Source: Pterois miles (lineage: Eukaryota; Chordata; Actinopteri; Perciformes; Scorpaenidae). Taken from it: DNA of 64,000 bases. The notes beneath the pieces are model-generated. The model saw nothing but the letters and a program-made list of their open reading frames with translations. It was not told the origin of the DNA and did no database searches. The first letter of the stretch is position 1. Each line of letters opens with the position of its first letter. Where the stretch lies: the NCBI GenBank assembly GCA_947000775.1, contig CAMQGK010000144.1, positions 9,706,001 through 9,770,000 of the forward strand, read 5' to 3'. This document shows positions 34,986 through 49,624 of the stretch, piece by piece. The position numbers and the translations under genes were made by a program.

Positions 34986-37212
34986 GGAACGCTTTGCATT
35001 TTTCCCCGAACTATTCCCATTTCTAATCTACATCTTATTTTTGCAAAACCACCCAATATACCTTATTTTTTCTACATGACATTTGTATTATTCTGCAGAA
35101 TAATTTTATTTATATGCCACAGCACTTCCAGATTCATTAAAACATGCATGTCAGTCAAATGTGAAAAAATATATTTTGTATATATTTCATAATCTAATAC
35201 CCTGGCATAGATTAGGATTATTAGATCTAGACTTAATGAAAATGTATTTTTACTGCACGAGGACATTTCTAACACAATTAGACATATTATCCTTGATTAG
35301 GGGCCAGCTGACTCCCTATAATTCCACTGCCCTTAAAAAATGGCACGTGTCCACAAGGACATTGACATCCATTACTGGAAATTATGAGCCAGTAGGGAGT
35401 CTGGTTCTTGGAGGACATGCTGGCTCCTGGCTCCTTGTTTCCTCCACAGAAGACCACACATTTGCATTTTATTCCATTTGAATAATTGCATCTCCTTACA
35501 CTCAGAGTGAAGTTTGTTTTTATTTGATAGCTTTAGATTAGCCTCATTCTAAAGATAATTGTTCCCTTTGGTTAGGTATCTCATTTGGGCTTTCTGCTGT
35601 GATAAGATTTGCTTAAGGGCCTGTTTTCTGTGACCCTATGTACCTCTCTTTCATCCTCCATTTTCCTCTCTTTCTTTGACTCTGGGCTTTACCTGGAGTG
35701 TGGTACCTGCCCATCTCATAGAAAGAGAGCCTGTGAACAACGAAAAAAGTAAGAAAGAAAAAAAAAAAAGATAGTCAGAGGTGGTGTCAGCGGAGAGACA
35801 ACATTGACACTCAAAGGAAAGAGTGAATAATTGAAACAGCCTCCAAAGAAAAGTGTCTAGTTTTGATGGTTGGGCTGTCAGCATACAGTGAAGTAGAGAC
35901 ATGATGCCAAGCAACTTTACAAGCTGTTGAGGGGTCCCTCTTCAATGAGATGGTAATAACCAGCTCTCCTAAGCCCCGCTCACAGACACTACGTGAGGAA
36001 GATAGTTTAGAGGAGAATGTCTTTGTTCCCGGCTTTATTAAACTACACAGGGTTCTGTCACCATGATGCGCCTGTGATTAAAGGATGTGCAACACCAGCA
36101 CCTCAACTTCTGACAGTTTCTTAAAGCTGAACGGGGAGAGGTCTAGCTGATATTTGTTTGTGCCTCAGTACAGTAGCGCAGTGTACAGTGTATTCACAGT
36201 GGTGTGTGCAATAAATGTCTTGAGTAATGAATCAAAAAGCGCCCAGTTAAACAGCATCTAGTGGCTTCATGGTGACAACATACAGAATATCCACATACCA
36301 GAGGTCAAGTGCTGAAGTGATTGTATCACCATTTTGATGTTGTTAAAACACACTTTATTTTGAGCAGGATGGTTTTTAACGACTCATTTCACTGACATTT
36401 AAACAGAAGTTTAGACTAGTTGACCAGTCTAAATGCAATAAAACACCCAGAAAACACGCAAAATTGCTCCCAATTTAATCCTTACAGGTAAAGACTGTGT
36501 ATAAAAGTCATTTGAAATTGGTACTCACATTTTTCAATAACCAAATTATATTTGAAATGTCCCCAGAGTCCACTCTGGTCACCCAGTTAAAATTACACCT
36601 TCCACAAACCCGGCCGTATGGTGCCATATTTGATTAAACACCAGCAGGGACTCTGGTCTAAGAGGTGTCATGGTTTGCTTATAGGCTACTATTCATATCT
36701 TAGTGTGCAGTTTTATTACCTTCCACCTTCTCCTCCCTCTGTCTCTCTCAAACACAGAGCAAGCGACACGGTGCTCAGCCCTCATCTCGTAGCCTTAATT
36801 ATCGCAGTCTTAATTATCGCAGTCTAAACCTATTGAAAAAAGATAGATGTAATCATTTCCAAAATTCATATACTTTTATCTAATAACATATGCTGCTTTA
36901 ATCCATATTTGTTGCCGTTTGGTCAGAAAATATGCTGACATTCAAAGCTTTTTTTTCCAAAGCCTCAATCAAAACAATTCTCTCCAACAACAGCTGAGAC
37001 TGCACATGTATATATGTGATTCAAATGTGTACATTAATAAAATACATATAAAATATAACTGACTAGTATACAAGGGTAGTAACGTTTAGTTTTGATTCAA
37101 CAGTTCAGCTTAGATTTTTCACTTGTGCCAAGTGTTCCTTGCTAGTTTTTAAGTGTTTTTTTTACAAAAATAATAGTTTGATCACAATTAAAAGCGTGTG
37201 TATATAAATGTA
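34986..37212. other. Non-coding sequence, no gene recognised
   Basis: No repeat pair was found except a 16-bp tandem duplication (TTAATTATCGCAGTC) at about 36794-36825. 35280-35480 looks unique and compositionally even, a reasonable candidate for conserved non-coding sequence. Confidence 0.55.
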
Positions 37213-37275
37213 TGCCAAACCAAACTCATACTGCAAATTCCCCTGCTGAATTTGCAGTATGAGGTCGGTCTGGCA
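37213..37275. repeat. Hairpin with 28-nt arms and 7-nt loop
   Basis: The arms 37213-37240 and 37248-37275 pair at 25 of 28 positions, with 16 continuous pairs next to the loop (CTCATACTGCAAATTC). The loop is CCCTGCT. The size and pairing would suit a microRNA-like precursor or a tiny snap-back element. Nothing in the sequence shows transcription. Confidence 0.85.
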
Positions 37276-37576
37276 CATTTAGTATGTTTAGAGATGGAGA
37301 TGATGTGTGAAGATCATCAAAGGGAGAAGGCAGCTATTTGAGATGCAGCAGGATGCATACAAGATAGTGTCGCCAACATAGACATGGACATTCAACTGCT
37401 TAGTTACACTGGAAATGTTACTATACGGTATAAGGTAACCAGAAATTGACCAACAGTATTATGATCGTTTCTGTTTGTAGATTAAAATAAAGTTTATTTA
37501 ACAACATCTGCAACAATAATCTGAGTTCTTCCACAGAAAAAAACTGTGACACTGCTAAGCAGGTATTTGGGCGAAG

Positions 37577-38003
37577 TATCCTCATACAGTGGTTCGTATG
37601 ATCTTAAGAAAAAGGTTTTCCTTATTTTTCATACATTTTCCTATGAACGACCACCAACATGTGATGCATGTCTCAATTTTCTTTCCAGTCTTTTCAGAAT
37701 GAACTTCCATCTTTAGGTTTAGGCAACAAAACTATTTAGCTTTAGGAAAAGATTGCGGTTTGGGTTAAAATAGCATCAGAAGAAGGGTAACAATGTTGAC
37801 TTCTGGTTTCACGCGGGGTACGAACACCGATCTCCGGCGTTTTGTGACCCACCCCGACCTCCTCCCTATGTGGAGTTTGTTGCTCTTTATACTTCCTGGT
37901 TAACATTTTTATGGATAACAAACAAATGGATTTCGTGGGATATGTACATATTACAATACATTACTTTTTGTAGGTTTAGCTACGAATGATGTATGAGAAC
38001 AGC
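37577..38003 (+). mobile_element. Family E element, copy 1
   Basis: The left end (CCTCATACAGTGGTTCGTAT) and the right end (ACGAATGATGTATGAGAAC) form imperfect inverted repeats. The interior shares GGTTTAGGCAACAAA and GATTGCGGTTTGGGTTAAAA with the complement of 40731-41118. It is non-coding. Confidence 0.7.
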
Positions 38004-38725
38004 CTGATTTGGTCAGGTAGTGAGTGTAGTTCAGACAGGACCAAGGAGCACTATCATTAAAGTGGGACTAACTAACCCAGCGTCACTTTGAAACTGGCTT
38101 GATGGATAAAGCTGTAAGCTGTGTTCTTAGAGAAAAGCTGTGCTCCGTCTCCTTTGGGATGGAGGCTGTTGCTTTCGAATTCTGTGCCAGACTGAGCCCT
38201 TTCTACCAAACACAGTGATCTCTCCCCGCATTGCTCGACTTGATGACGATCAGAATTGCTCAGTGGATACACAAATCCCCAATACACATCTGTGCCGGCA
38301 AACACCACCAGAGGACAACATCTGGGGCAACGCTTAAAATGCTTAATAGATTTTTACTTTATATTATTTTATTTATTTTTAAACCCCCACGAATCCCAGC
38401 ATTTACACAGAGTCGAATAAGAGCCTTAGTGAAAATTATGAAAAACACCTGTTTTGATTTGTGGATATGTGAAAGCCTTTTTGTGGCTATTAGAGCAAAA
38501 CACAGGATTACAGTCTTTAAAGATAAGCCGCAGGTGAGCAGGGGATACATTATTTCAAACAACCAAAATGTAAACAGAAAGAAATGTATATCTCTTCAGT
38601 TTATGTATTTTTTGGCATGTCTCATCAATGCTTAAAGCAGCCATAACAAATTGCGGTTGGTAGAAAAGTCCCTGTTGTCCTGTTGTACTCATTGCACCCT
38701 CTTCATTAGAGAAGAAAACATGGAG
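38004..38725. other. Non-coding sequence, nothing recognised
   Basis: No repeat or gene was seen. A 134-codon open frame at 38231-38635 lacks any recognisable domain. Confidence 0.55.
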
Positions 38726-39150
38726 TAGGGATGTGACCGTGAGGAAATTTTCCAACCGGTTAATAAACTCTAAATGAACACCGGTGTTACAGATTACACC
38801 GGACATTTAAAAAAAAAAAAAAGGACAATATATGTAGCGCGCTTACTTTGAGCTTTAATGTCGGGTGGCTGTGTGTCTGACCTCTCTGGTTGTACTTCCG
38901 CTGTGGGGCCAAAGGTTTCCACCCGGCTGTGACCGCTCCGTCCTCCCAACGGCGATTATCTCATTAACTTCTGGTTCTCTTGTGGCATTGGGTTTAAATC
39001 TGAAATACTGCCATATGGGCGCTTTTGCTTTTCGCTTCGCTTTATCTTGTCTGTCAACTCTCTTGTCCTGTGGGTGTGAAATATGACACCTGCTGCTCTG
39101 TGCTGAGACTCTGTATGGAGCAGATGCATTCACTGTCAGTTTGTAGCGTC
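38726..39150 (+). mobile_element. Possible hAT-type element, left end
   Basis: It begins TAGGGATGTGACCGTGAGG, with ACCGGTTAATAAAC and ACACCGGTGTTACAG following. 38850-39060 is GC-richer than the flanks. No matching right end was located, so the extent is a guess. Confidence 0.4.
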
Positions 39151-40220
39151 CGTTGTACGACTTTGTATTGATAACACACCGCTGATATGCCAGTATGAAC
39201 TAAATGGGTTTTATTTCTGTAAAACAAAAAAGCAAAACAACTGTGGAGGCGGTGGGTACATAATGTAATCGGTGTGTGTTCATCCACGTGTAACACCAGT
39301 AACACTGACTGCCGAGGCAAGCCTGAAGAACTGACAGAATGTGAAACATGTTGCATCTACCCATAATAACATATATGTATTCTGTATTAAACAGGCCTAA
39401 ACCTGACTTCCCTTATTCAAAATATTCTACACAACCTCCTGCTTAGAATTGCTGCTTGCAGTTATATCTGTAGCCATCTTTGTCTCGAGTCATCTCACGT
39501 CGTGGTTTGCCGTCGGTTGTTGGAGCAGCCTAGATGAGGCCCTGCTACCACCAGGTAGCTTTAACAATGTGTGCGTGACTAGCAACAGAGGTCATCTGGA
39601 GCTCAGGAATTCAGGAGTGCAGAGTCGGCTGAAGGGAAGGAACAAGTTCTCCCAGCGTGGCACCGCATTAACCTCAGATCCTTCAAACATTAACATCTAC
39701 CTCTAATGTTCTCCCGTCCTTTCTTCAAGACCCTTTAAGCAATTTAGCCTTTATTCACTGACATTGCTGTACAAAATGATGAATCCCCGTGGGCAGATCA
39801 AGCTGAGCAGCGAGAGAACATATTCCTCAGCAGTTTGAAAACAAAGGATGGAGTGTTTAAATCTGACTATTATTAACACTAATTTAGGTCATTATAGCAG
39901 ATGGCTGTTGTCCAGAGGTCTTTGCATTCACATTAGTACATCAGACCACCACACACTAGCTGATAGTAATTAGCTGAAAGTGTACACAAGCCAGACTTTC
40001 TTGTCCTTCAAAACTGATATTCAAAATCTTTTCAAACATAATGTTTTACATATACTAACAATTGTCCTCCTTCCTTTAATCAAGACCACATATTGAGATT
40101 TATACATGTTAAGTACTATGATGATGGAGACGTACGCAATAACAAGAGCACTGCAATACAGTACAGTGCCGCACAATGCAAGAGCAATGGACTAAACACA
40201 TTGCAAGTTTGTGAATCTTA
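39151..40220. other. Non-coding sequence, nothing recognised
   Basis: No gene or internal repeat pair was found. Confidence 0.55.
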
Positions 40221-40634
40221 CACTCAGTTGCCAGTTTATGAGGAACACTCAGCTAAAACTAATGTAGTCTAATACAACAGACCTGCAATATATTGTCGTG
40301 TCATGAAGGTTATAATGTCCAGGTTTTGTTGAAACTGTTTTAAGATCTGTTTAACTGTATTGGGTCCTAATGTTTTTGGTGTTTCTCATATTTAGTCTGC
40401 CTTCATTGATAAACATAGACAAATTATAAGAGCACTTCAGTATAACTCAAATATACAACTAAACAGCACCACAAACTACAACCAGCAAAATGACCATAAA
40501 ATTGAATAAACACCTCTTTAAAACAGTTTCAACAAAAGCTGAACATTATAACCACTCTGAAGGTAGCATTTATTGCAGGCCTGTTGTATTCGACAGGTTT
40601 ATGAATGTACTTTTTATAAACTGGCAACTAAGTG
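40221..40634. mobile_element. MITE with about 120-bp inverted ends
   Basis: The left arm 40221-40350 (CACTCAGTTGCCAGTTTATG onward) is matched in reverse by 40515-40634, which ends CTGGCAACTAAGTG. Paired phrases include AATACAACAGACCTGCAATA and GTTTTGTTGAAACTGTTTTA. A TA precedes the left end at 40219-40220, but the right flank reads AA, so a Tc1-type TA duplication is only half preserved. It is non-coding and could fold into a long snap-back structure. Confidence 0.85.
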
Positions 40635-40730
40635 AATATTGTTAATGACTAACTAAACTAAGACTAATACAACAGCACAGTGATGCTTTGAAACACATGC
40701 TATAATCATGCTAACATGCTCATACAGGCT

Positions 40731-41118
40731 ATTTTCATACACCGTTCAAAGCTATACCCATGAAAAATAATCCACAGTATATCCCACAAAATAAATTGGT
40801 ATGTAATCCACATGATTAGCAACCAGGAAGTATAAAGAGCAGAGTGGTGTATTGGGAAGGGGTTGATGTGGATGGGTGGGTCAAAAAACCAGACTAGGAC
40901 ATGGTTGTACTCCGTGAAACCCGAAGTCAGCTTACGTACTTTTATGTTATGCCATTTAAGGAGTTATTTTAATCCAAACCACAATCTTTTTTAAAAGTAA
41001 GTATATTTATTGCCTAAACACGTGCGTCAGGTTTTACTGGACATTTGTAGGAAAATGCACAAAAAATTATGAATATCTTTTCATAAGAAATCATACTAAC
41101 TGTTGTATTAAGATACTT
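40731..41118 (-). mobile_element. Family E element, copy 2 (reverse)
   Basis: It is the reverse complement of 37577-38003: TTTTAATCCAAACCACAATC and TTGCCTAAAC correspond to the phrases listed there, and TATCCCACAAAATAAAT corresponds to the right part of copy 1. It is diverged, with no clear target duplication. Confidence 0.7.
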
Positions 41119-41235
41119 TGGCTCACAATGACCCCCAAAGTCTATAGGCTACTAATTAACTCTAATACTAATTTCATAACAATCCACCCAACAGTTGTTG
41201 AGATATTTCAGTCTGGTACTGGCGGACCGACACAC
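41119..41235 (-). repeat. Fragment of the old dispersed repeat
   Basis: ACAGTTGTTGAGATATTTCA and GTACTGGCGGACCGACACA are the reverse complement of the usual 5' part of the family seen at 2895-3566. Confidence 0.55.
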
Positions 41236-41639
41236 TAAAGGTCTTTACACATCTTGGGCAAAATCGCGAAATTCTCACCTGCGAATATTTTATGTTTGGG
41301 GCTGTTATTGTGAAAGGTAAGAATTTAAGGAGTGGATCTGGTCTGTGCTGCCTTTGTCAAGGTTGAACGGAGATGTGAAGTTCGGTGTCTTGATTCAGCC
41401 TATTCAGCCTCTATTGTTATTTCATAAATATATGTGCAAATCAACTCATTACGCACAACATGATTAGTGACGCAAAAATTCAGAAAATTGGCCTCCTTCT
41501 GAAAAAAAAAACACCAATTTTTTTTTAGCTTGCAATATTTTTGTGTGAAAGTAATCATGACAAAAACAATAGCTCTAAAAAATATGCTGAACTGCAAATT
41601 AATTGCACAAAAAAATACGTTGCCAATGTGTAGACCTTA
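41236..41639 (+). mobile_element. Family C element, copy 2, with inverted ends
   Basis: The left end TAAAGGTCTTTACACAT and the right end ATGTGTAGACCTTA are inverted repeats. The first 140 bp match 11979-12122. It is about 404 bp and non-coding. The superfamily is not assigned because no target duplication is visible. Confidence 0.72.
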
Positions 41640-43654
41640 ACAGATAAATTTATGGCTCTAAATAATCTCTAATAATTAGCTGCATATTCACAGTGATTTT
41701 CTATTACATATTTAGTATTGGTTGCATATTAAATCATATTTACAGGCATTAGAGTTGATCGGATTCACTGCTTGCGTCTGCTGTGGCTCCACAGTTTGGT
41801 TAGATGGTGCATTACTTTTCCTGTCAAGATGAAGCCCTCATGTGCTCGAGTGGATTCTGCCCTTTCTTCTCTGTAAGTGGTAGATCACAGAGGATGCGTC
41901 TATGACTCGGGTGTGCACAAAGCGCTTGTGCGAGTCTGCTCAGGTAATTACAGCATCTGTTAAGAGCTTTGCTGATTGTTTTTCATCTCCACATGGTCAC
42001 CACTCCAGAAAACCAATTACCCAGGGGAATACTAAATCACCAAGACCGATTTGTTATTCTATTGCTAAAAGCAGAAAAACCTGGATAAGAGTGGGGCTGT
42101 GTACCGTTTGTTCACATGCAGGTAAAACACATTAAACAGAGAGTAATACAAGGAGGGGCTTAATGTAATAAAAGTGAAAAAAGGAACATTTAAAAACAAG
42201 AGTATACAAAACAATTAAGACAAAGAGGAAAAGGTTTGCAGGAAAAGCTGATAAACCTCCAATAAGACTTATCAGGTGGTTGGCAGTGGAGCAACAACAA
42301 CCTGCTAAATCATACATAACTCAAAACTTCTTTTTTTCTTCTCGCAAGGAAATAGCATTTTTTTTTCAATATAGTAATATCACCAGCTTTGAAATCTTTT
42401 CCTCTCCTGCAAGTTGGGCAATCACTGTTGAGCTGTTTTATTCATAGTACTATTAAATAAGGCAACGCAATTGGAAAATAACCCTAAGTAGGCCATACTA
42501 GTAGACCTAGTTTCTGTTTTCACAATACATGCGACTGCTATTTCCGGACTTTCACGTGTGTGGTTGACTCAGATGCAGACGAGTACAGTATGCGTCACTT
42601 AGGGCCCCGCTGTTGCTCATGTTTGGCCAATTCCTCTCTGTGTTGGCTGCTACAGGCTGTTGCCCTTCTCTAAAGCATTTCAAATGTCAGAGTTGCTCAG
42701 ATTCATTACTTTGGTAATGCGACTTGGTGAAACCAGATTGTTTAGATGGATAAATGGTGTGATTCACATTAACTGTTGATTAATTGTTCTCATTTATTGT
42801 GCCGACAGAATAGTTTTCCTCCTCCCCTGACCTCAATCTTCAATGTCCTTTGTAACCACTGTGATGACTTTGAGTTCTATTTTCTCCTCTCTGGCTCCTC
42901 TTTTGCTCCGACTGCAGTGCTTTTGCGAAAAACCTATAAGCCGATTTAAGTTTCCGTTAAAAAAAAAAAAAAAAAAAAAGAGAGAGAGAAAAAAAAAATT
43001 CACAATGAGAAAAGTGAAAAGCTTTATTCTCTTGGAAGTGCTCCGGATTGCCTTTATGGCAGTGCCTGAACTCTTTTTTTTTTATTTCAGCAGTCCTTTA
43101 AACTACCGTGTCTAATTGCGATGGCATTTTTAATTAAAAGTCAAGGATATGTGGTTGTTTGTGAAGGGAGACTAATCTGTTCTTGCCTCCACCTCTTCCA
43201 GTGCTAGCTATCTTCCATCTATCTGCCTAATGAGAAAATAGAGAAGCCAGTGCAGGACTTGTTGATATTTGCCTTTCTCTAAGTAGATTTCTGTGAATTT
43301 CCGATTAGCAACCAAGCCTCAGACCACGCTATGCTGTATCTCAGAGACCTTATGGATTACCAAAGATAACAATGAGCAATTTTCCTCAGGCCTCCTACGT
43401 ATAAATTCACTGGATGCCATGAAGTGTGCCTGCATGCTGAACTCAATATTGTATGCGTGCATTTTGAGAAAAATGTTTATCAAGTGCAGGGCTTGGAATT
43501 TATTTGTTCTGTATGGATTTTATCGATATTTTGCACTCTGTATTCCACAAACAGGAGGTTGATTTATAGTGCAAATACAGAAGGACCGCAAGGTATGGTA
43601 TGAACCATTTTTTATTTAAACTTTCTTCTTCATCAGCTGCCTGGTCATATCTAT
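41640..43654. other. Non-coding sequence; A-rich tract
   Basis: No gene was recognised. An A-rich tract with a short (GA)n lies at 42959-42998. 41930-42110 and 42600-42740 appear unique with several TAATTA-like cores, but no conclusion can be drawn. Confidence 0.5.
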
Positions 43655-43815
43655 CTTTGGAGGGTGGTGTTGTGAATAGGGAGACAATTATTCAAACGGA
43701 GGACAAAGGTTCAAGCCCTTCTCTTGGCAAGCATCCATCTTGCTGAAGTGTCCGTGAGCAAAAAATGAAGAGTCCCTGCTACCAGACTCTCGGCTCTGAC
43801 GCCCTGTGAGAGGAC
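43655..43815 (+). mobile_element. Degenerate tRNA-headed SINE
   Basis: AGGTTCAAGCCC near 43708-43719 is a B box. It is followed by TTGCTGAAGTGTCCGTGAGC, the diverged counterpart of the CTGCCGAGGTGCCCCTGAGC central block of 29202-29535. The head and tail are worn away. Confidence 0.6.
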
Positions 43816-45299
43816 AGAGTACATGCATGATGATAGACGAAGAACCCACTCATTATTTAATTTCTGTTACTGAAATCAGCTGTCTAGCCTCGTCATCTTT
43901 AATTTATCTCACTACTTTTACATGACTTTTGAGTTCAGCTTTTTTTTTTAATCCTGGTGGTTTTCTGTAATTTCATCTGAACAAACGTCTCTTTCTCTCT
44001 CTCTGTAAGTTCCAGAGTAGATAACTATTTCAAATGTCTGCCTCAGTGCTATAGGTAATGTATGAATGCCTTTTGAAAAAACAGAAAGCGTGTTAGACTG
44101 AAGGCCATACAAGATGTATATGCTGTAGAATCTACAGACTATGGGTTGAGACCTGAATGAATTCAGTTTTTGTTCCCCAAGGGTGCTGTAACTATTAATG
44201 AAACCTTCACTGTTTCTATACAAAGAAATGAACATACCCTTGAAAGAACTGAAAAACTAATAGTGGACAAACAGTGCATAGATCATTTCATCTGTACGTA
44301 GAGGAAGCTAAATAAAGTCCCTGAAATGTTGGTTTGTGAAGTTCTACGGAAACTTAAGCGCTGATTTATACAATACAATTGGACAGGATTCGTTAAAGTG
44401 AGAGCAAACAGCAATGTTGACTGTGGTTGTAACCATTTATGTGGTGATAGCAGAGGTCCATGTTGCCCGCCTCATTCCACATTTAAGGGCCCAGTGGGGA
44501 TGCAGGGCCACAGCTGGGACTCAGCAGAGAGGACAGATTAACATTGTGCTCCACCATTCGGCTTCATGGAGAGGACCCAGTGCCCAACCTTACAGCTGAG
44601 GAGGCATAGCCATGCCTGTGGGCAAGCTAACCCCTGAGGTGACCCACAACGGCACCTAAAATCCAGTTGATTCCAGCCTCCACAGCCATTAGCCAGATAC
44701 AGACTCCAGTGGGCTATGGCAGCCTTCTTGACACCTAGGGGAAGACGTCACCTGAAGCTGTGTGGAGCACACCAGGTTCAGAAAAACACATATCCAAGAA
44801 AAGTGATGCTTCTCCTGTCAGTTTATAGTATTTCAAATTCTACTGCTGTGTTTATGTAGTTTGAGAGACAATTCACAACAGTAGCATTAGGGGTGAAAAA
44901 AAACACACACATTGCCAATAAACATGGAGTAATGGTGCTTTCAATGAAACTTGGGAACTTGTTTTCATGACATGGGAAGTCATGAACATGACGAGTTGTG
45001 GTTAAGTCATGAAGAACACTGCTGCTGAGCAATGGCAATAATGTTACTGTCCGAGTCTAGAAGCCACAGAGGCTAACAATTTAGCAACCTAGCAAGTGGG
45101 TAACATAACGAAGGAAATGCAAAGACATAATGACAGAGGAGAAAGATGAGGTCGTATTTACAATAAAAATAATATGACTAAAATTACAATATATTGTACA
45201 CTATTAACTTATGCGCTGATAAATGAATGTCCATAGGCTCCACCATTTCTCACAACGTCAACAAACACGTTAAAAGTCTTGAACTCTGAGCTTTCAGAA
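43816..45299. other. Non-coding; GC-rich block at 44440-44790
   Basis: The stretch 44440-44790 is distinctly GC-richer than its neighbours and free of simple repeats, for example CACAGCTGGGACTCAGCAGA. Its frames contain stops, so it is not a clean exon. It could be part of an unrecognised retroelement. The rest shows nothing. Confidence 0.5.
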
Positions 45300-45778
45300 C
45301 CTTAAGAGAGTCTGAGCTGGCATTGCAGATACAGGAAGTTGGCTCCAGTCTTGAGCGGAGGAGCCTCGTAGCATTTATTCACCGACAAATAAACCGTACA
45401 CACACTGCTACAGCTATGTTCACAGCTATATTGCCACTCTAGGGTTGCTAACATAATGCACACACTGTTTGTCAGACAGTTGCTATCATTATGCCGTGCA
45501 GACACACGGCTGACACCTGTTAAACTAAACTAAATGTGTGGTGGAGAGTTACTAGGAAAGTGGCTGCATGTCTGCAACACTACACACAACACCATGGCTG
45601 CTATGATAACGCTCCTGGATGGTGAACTAGGGACAGTGAACGCAGCACCGTGGCTGCTACTTTAACTCTCCTGACAGTGAACTGTCTGTTGTGCTCATAT
45701 ACTGCAGCTGGCACACCGCTGCATGCGAGGCATTCATCTCATCGGTTAACGGTTAATAGTCAGTTAACATTACATGTC
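45300..45778 (+). mobile_element. Family B hAT-type element, copy 3 (5'-truncated)
   Basis: From GCAGATACAGGAAGTTGGC to TCGGTTAACGGTTAATAG it is colinear with 10340-10815, including GCATTTATTCACCGACAAAT and GGCTGCATGTC. The left inverted end is missing. Confidence 0.78.
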
Positions 45779-45904
45779 CTTACAAATTAAAAAGAAAATA
45801 CCACTAATTGTGAGGGAAATGTCTTTATTCTTCTAGTTTTGGGTTGCTGGAAAAAAAAATAATAAATAATTCCTGGCAATTACTGATACATTTTACTTCA
45901 GGAA

Positions 45905-46148
45905 ATCTCTGGCAACATGCATGCTAAAAATCAAACATTATTACTGTATTAATTTGTCTATTTTCCAAAGTAGAAGTCCGTAGAAGCGTATGATTCAACT
46001 TAGCCTAGTGTTAAAAAAGTTAACAAAATTCATAATATCGAATCACAATACTTGTAGAATTGCAATAAAAATCACAATACATATCGAATTGGCACCCAAG
46101 TAGTGTCGTCATACTATGGAACTGGGAGATAGGTGTATTGTCCCAGTG
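45905..46148 (+). mobile_element. Family D element, copy 2 (uninterrupted)
   Basis: It aligns with 24915-25100 plus 25656-25735 and carries an uninterrupted version of the site split by the LINE (around 46055-46085). It ends near GGGAGATAGGTGT. The left part may extend to about 45835. Confidence 0.7.
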
Positions 46149-47253
46149 CTAATTAGCATTATGTTTGAGCTAATATGTCAACCCCCCCAACTGCTGCTCA
46201 CACACAGCCTCACTGATCATATACAGTGTTATCTGGAACAGAACACAACATCTCTGACATAAAAATGCCAGAGCCAAGGGAGAACTGTATATGTAGTGAG
46301 GAGGAGGAGGGTTGGCAGATAGTGACTGCTGTGGCTATTCATCAGCTCCAGTAGCAGCAGTAGCTCCAGGGATGGAGCTCTGCGGTTGCCCATCAGCCAG
46401 CTGTTGAGCTATAAATGGCAGCAAGCATCATACACACAAATTCTTTGTTAATACCACCAAGATGTATTTGTTTTAAATGGGCATATGATTTTTGTATAAT
46501 ACTCAGTTTACAAGTGTGTAAGTATATAATCACTAGCATTTGCATGCTTCTCTTCTATCCCCATTTTTACATAAGGACCCTTCAGCATATCTGGAGGAAT
46601 GAGTCATTTGCTCTGCAATTGACCTGCCAAAATGTGTTATGCAGAGTAAGTTTCTCTGTAAACTATTGCATATGCATATAGAGGAGAAATATAGGTTAGA
46701 AGCTTTTTATACGATTTTTTAAAAAGATCTAATCTGAATAAAGAGAAAAAGTACAGCTTAAATGAGGAATGATTCTTTAGCTCTACTGAGAGAACCTAAA
46801 ATAAGGTTTTATTGTTGGCAGTAGGATGAATGTGATGATGTGCAGCTTTATAGTGAATCTGTGTCATCGGCATTCACGCAATCAAACATGATGCAGAGAA
46901 TGAATATTTAAATTAATCTCTAAAGTTATGGTTGTCATGGTGGACAAGTGTTCTTCAGCATATACCTGCAGTGTCCTTGGCAATAAAAGCACAAGTTGTG
47001 GACCATTACGACTGTTATGCCTGATTTACACTTCTGCGAAAAAGCTTGTGCAGAGCCTCTGCAGAGCCATAGAGATGGTTTGCGGAGCTCATGGAGAGCC
47101 GCAGAAATGTGCCGTGCACCTGAAAAATGAGACTACATGCCAGGGGAGCTGGGTTGTATTAAGAAGCTGTGCACACCGCCTCCTCATTTGGTTTTTCTCC
47201 TTCTTAACTCTTCCAGATTTTTAATTCCAGCCATGGAGTTGTCTTATGCCACA
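46149..47253. other. Non-coding; possible DNA-element end at 47024
   Basis: Most of it is unremarkable. TGCCTGATTTACACTTCTGC near 47020 followed by repeated GCAGAGCC-type phrases resembles the start of a fish MITE, with no right end found. Confidence 0.4.
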
Positions 47254-47658
47254 CCATAGACTGTATATAAAGATGAACGACATGACAGCGCCTAAAAAGG
47301 GAAGCCATAACAATGTTGATTGCCCCCTGGTGGCTGGCTGCAGTATAGGCCATAAACCCTGCCTCCTCCATGTTAGCGGATGGGACCAAACTAAAATGTC
47401 AAAATACATGTCAAATCCATTTTTCCCAAAGATGGTTTCTGCCATTTAAGTTAGTTCTTATCATGCTGATGTATGTTCAAGTGTTATTTTTTCTGGGAAG
47501 TTTGGTTTTGATTAGTGCTATAGAAAGGACTCTGGCTTCAAATGACATCAGAATCTCAAGATGGCGGCTCCCGTATGCAGGATACAGTATTTTGGCTCCG
47601 CCTATGTACAGTGGGAGGAAGTGGAGATGCGTTGTCCATCTTTATATACAGTCTATGG
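47254..47658. mobile_element. 405-bp MITE with matching 22-bp ends
   Basis: The left end starts CCATAGACTGTATATAAAGA and the right end finishes with its exact complement. The match extends over 22 bp perfectly and about 30 bp imperfectly. It is non-coding. I recognise the termini as those of a very common teleost MITE. The flanks do not show a convincing target duplication. Confidence 0.92.
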
Positions 47659-49564
<1,906 letters not shown>

Positions 49565-49624
49565 TTCTAATTTTCTTAACCAATCAATTCATGATTTATT
49601 TTATAAAATGTCAGAAAATAGTTG

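Noticed and set aside
38231..38635. A 134-codon open frame
   Set aside because: No domain or codon signal, and AT-rich surroundings. Best taken as chance.
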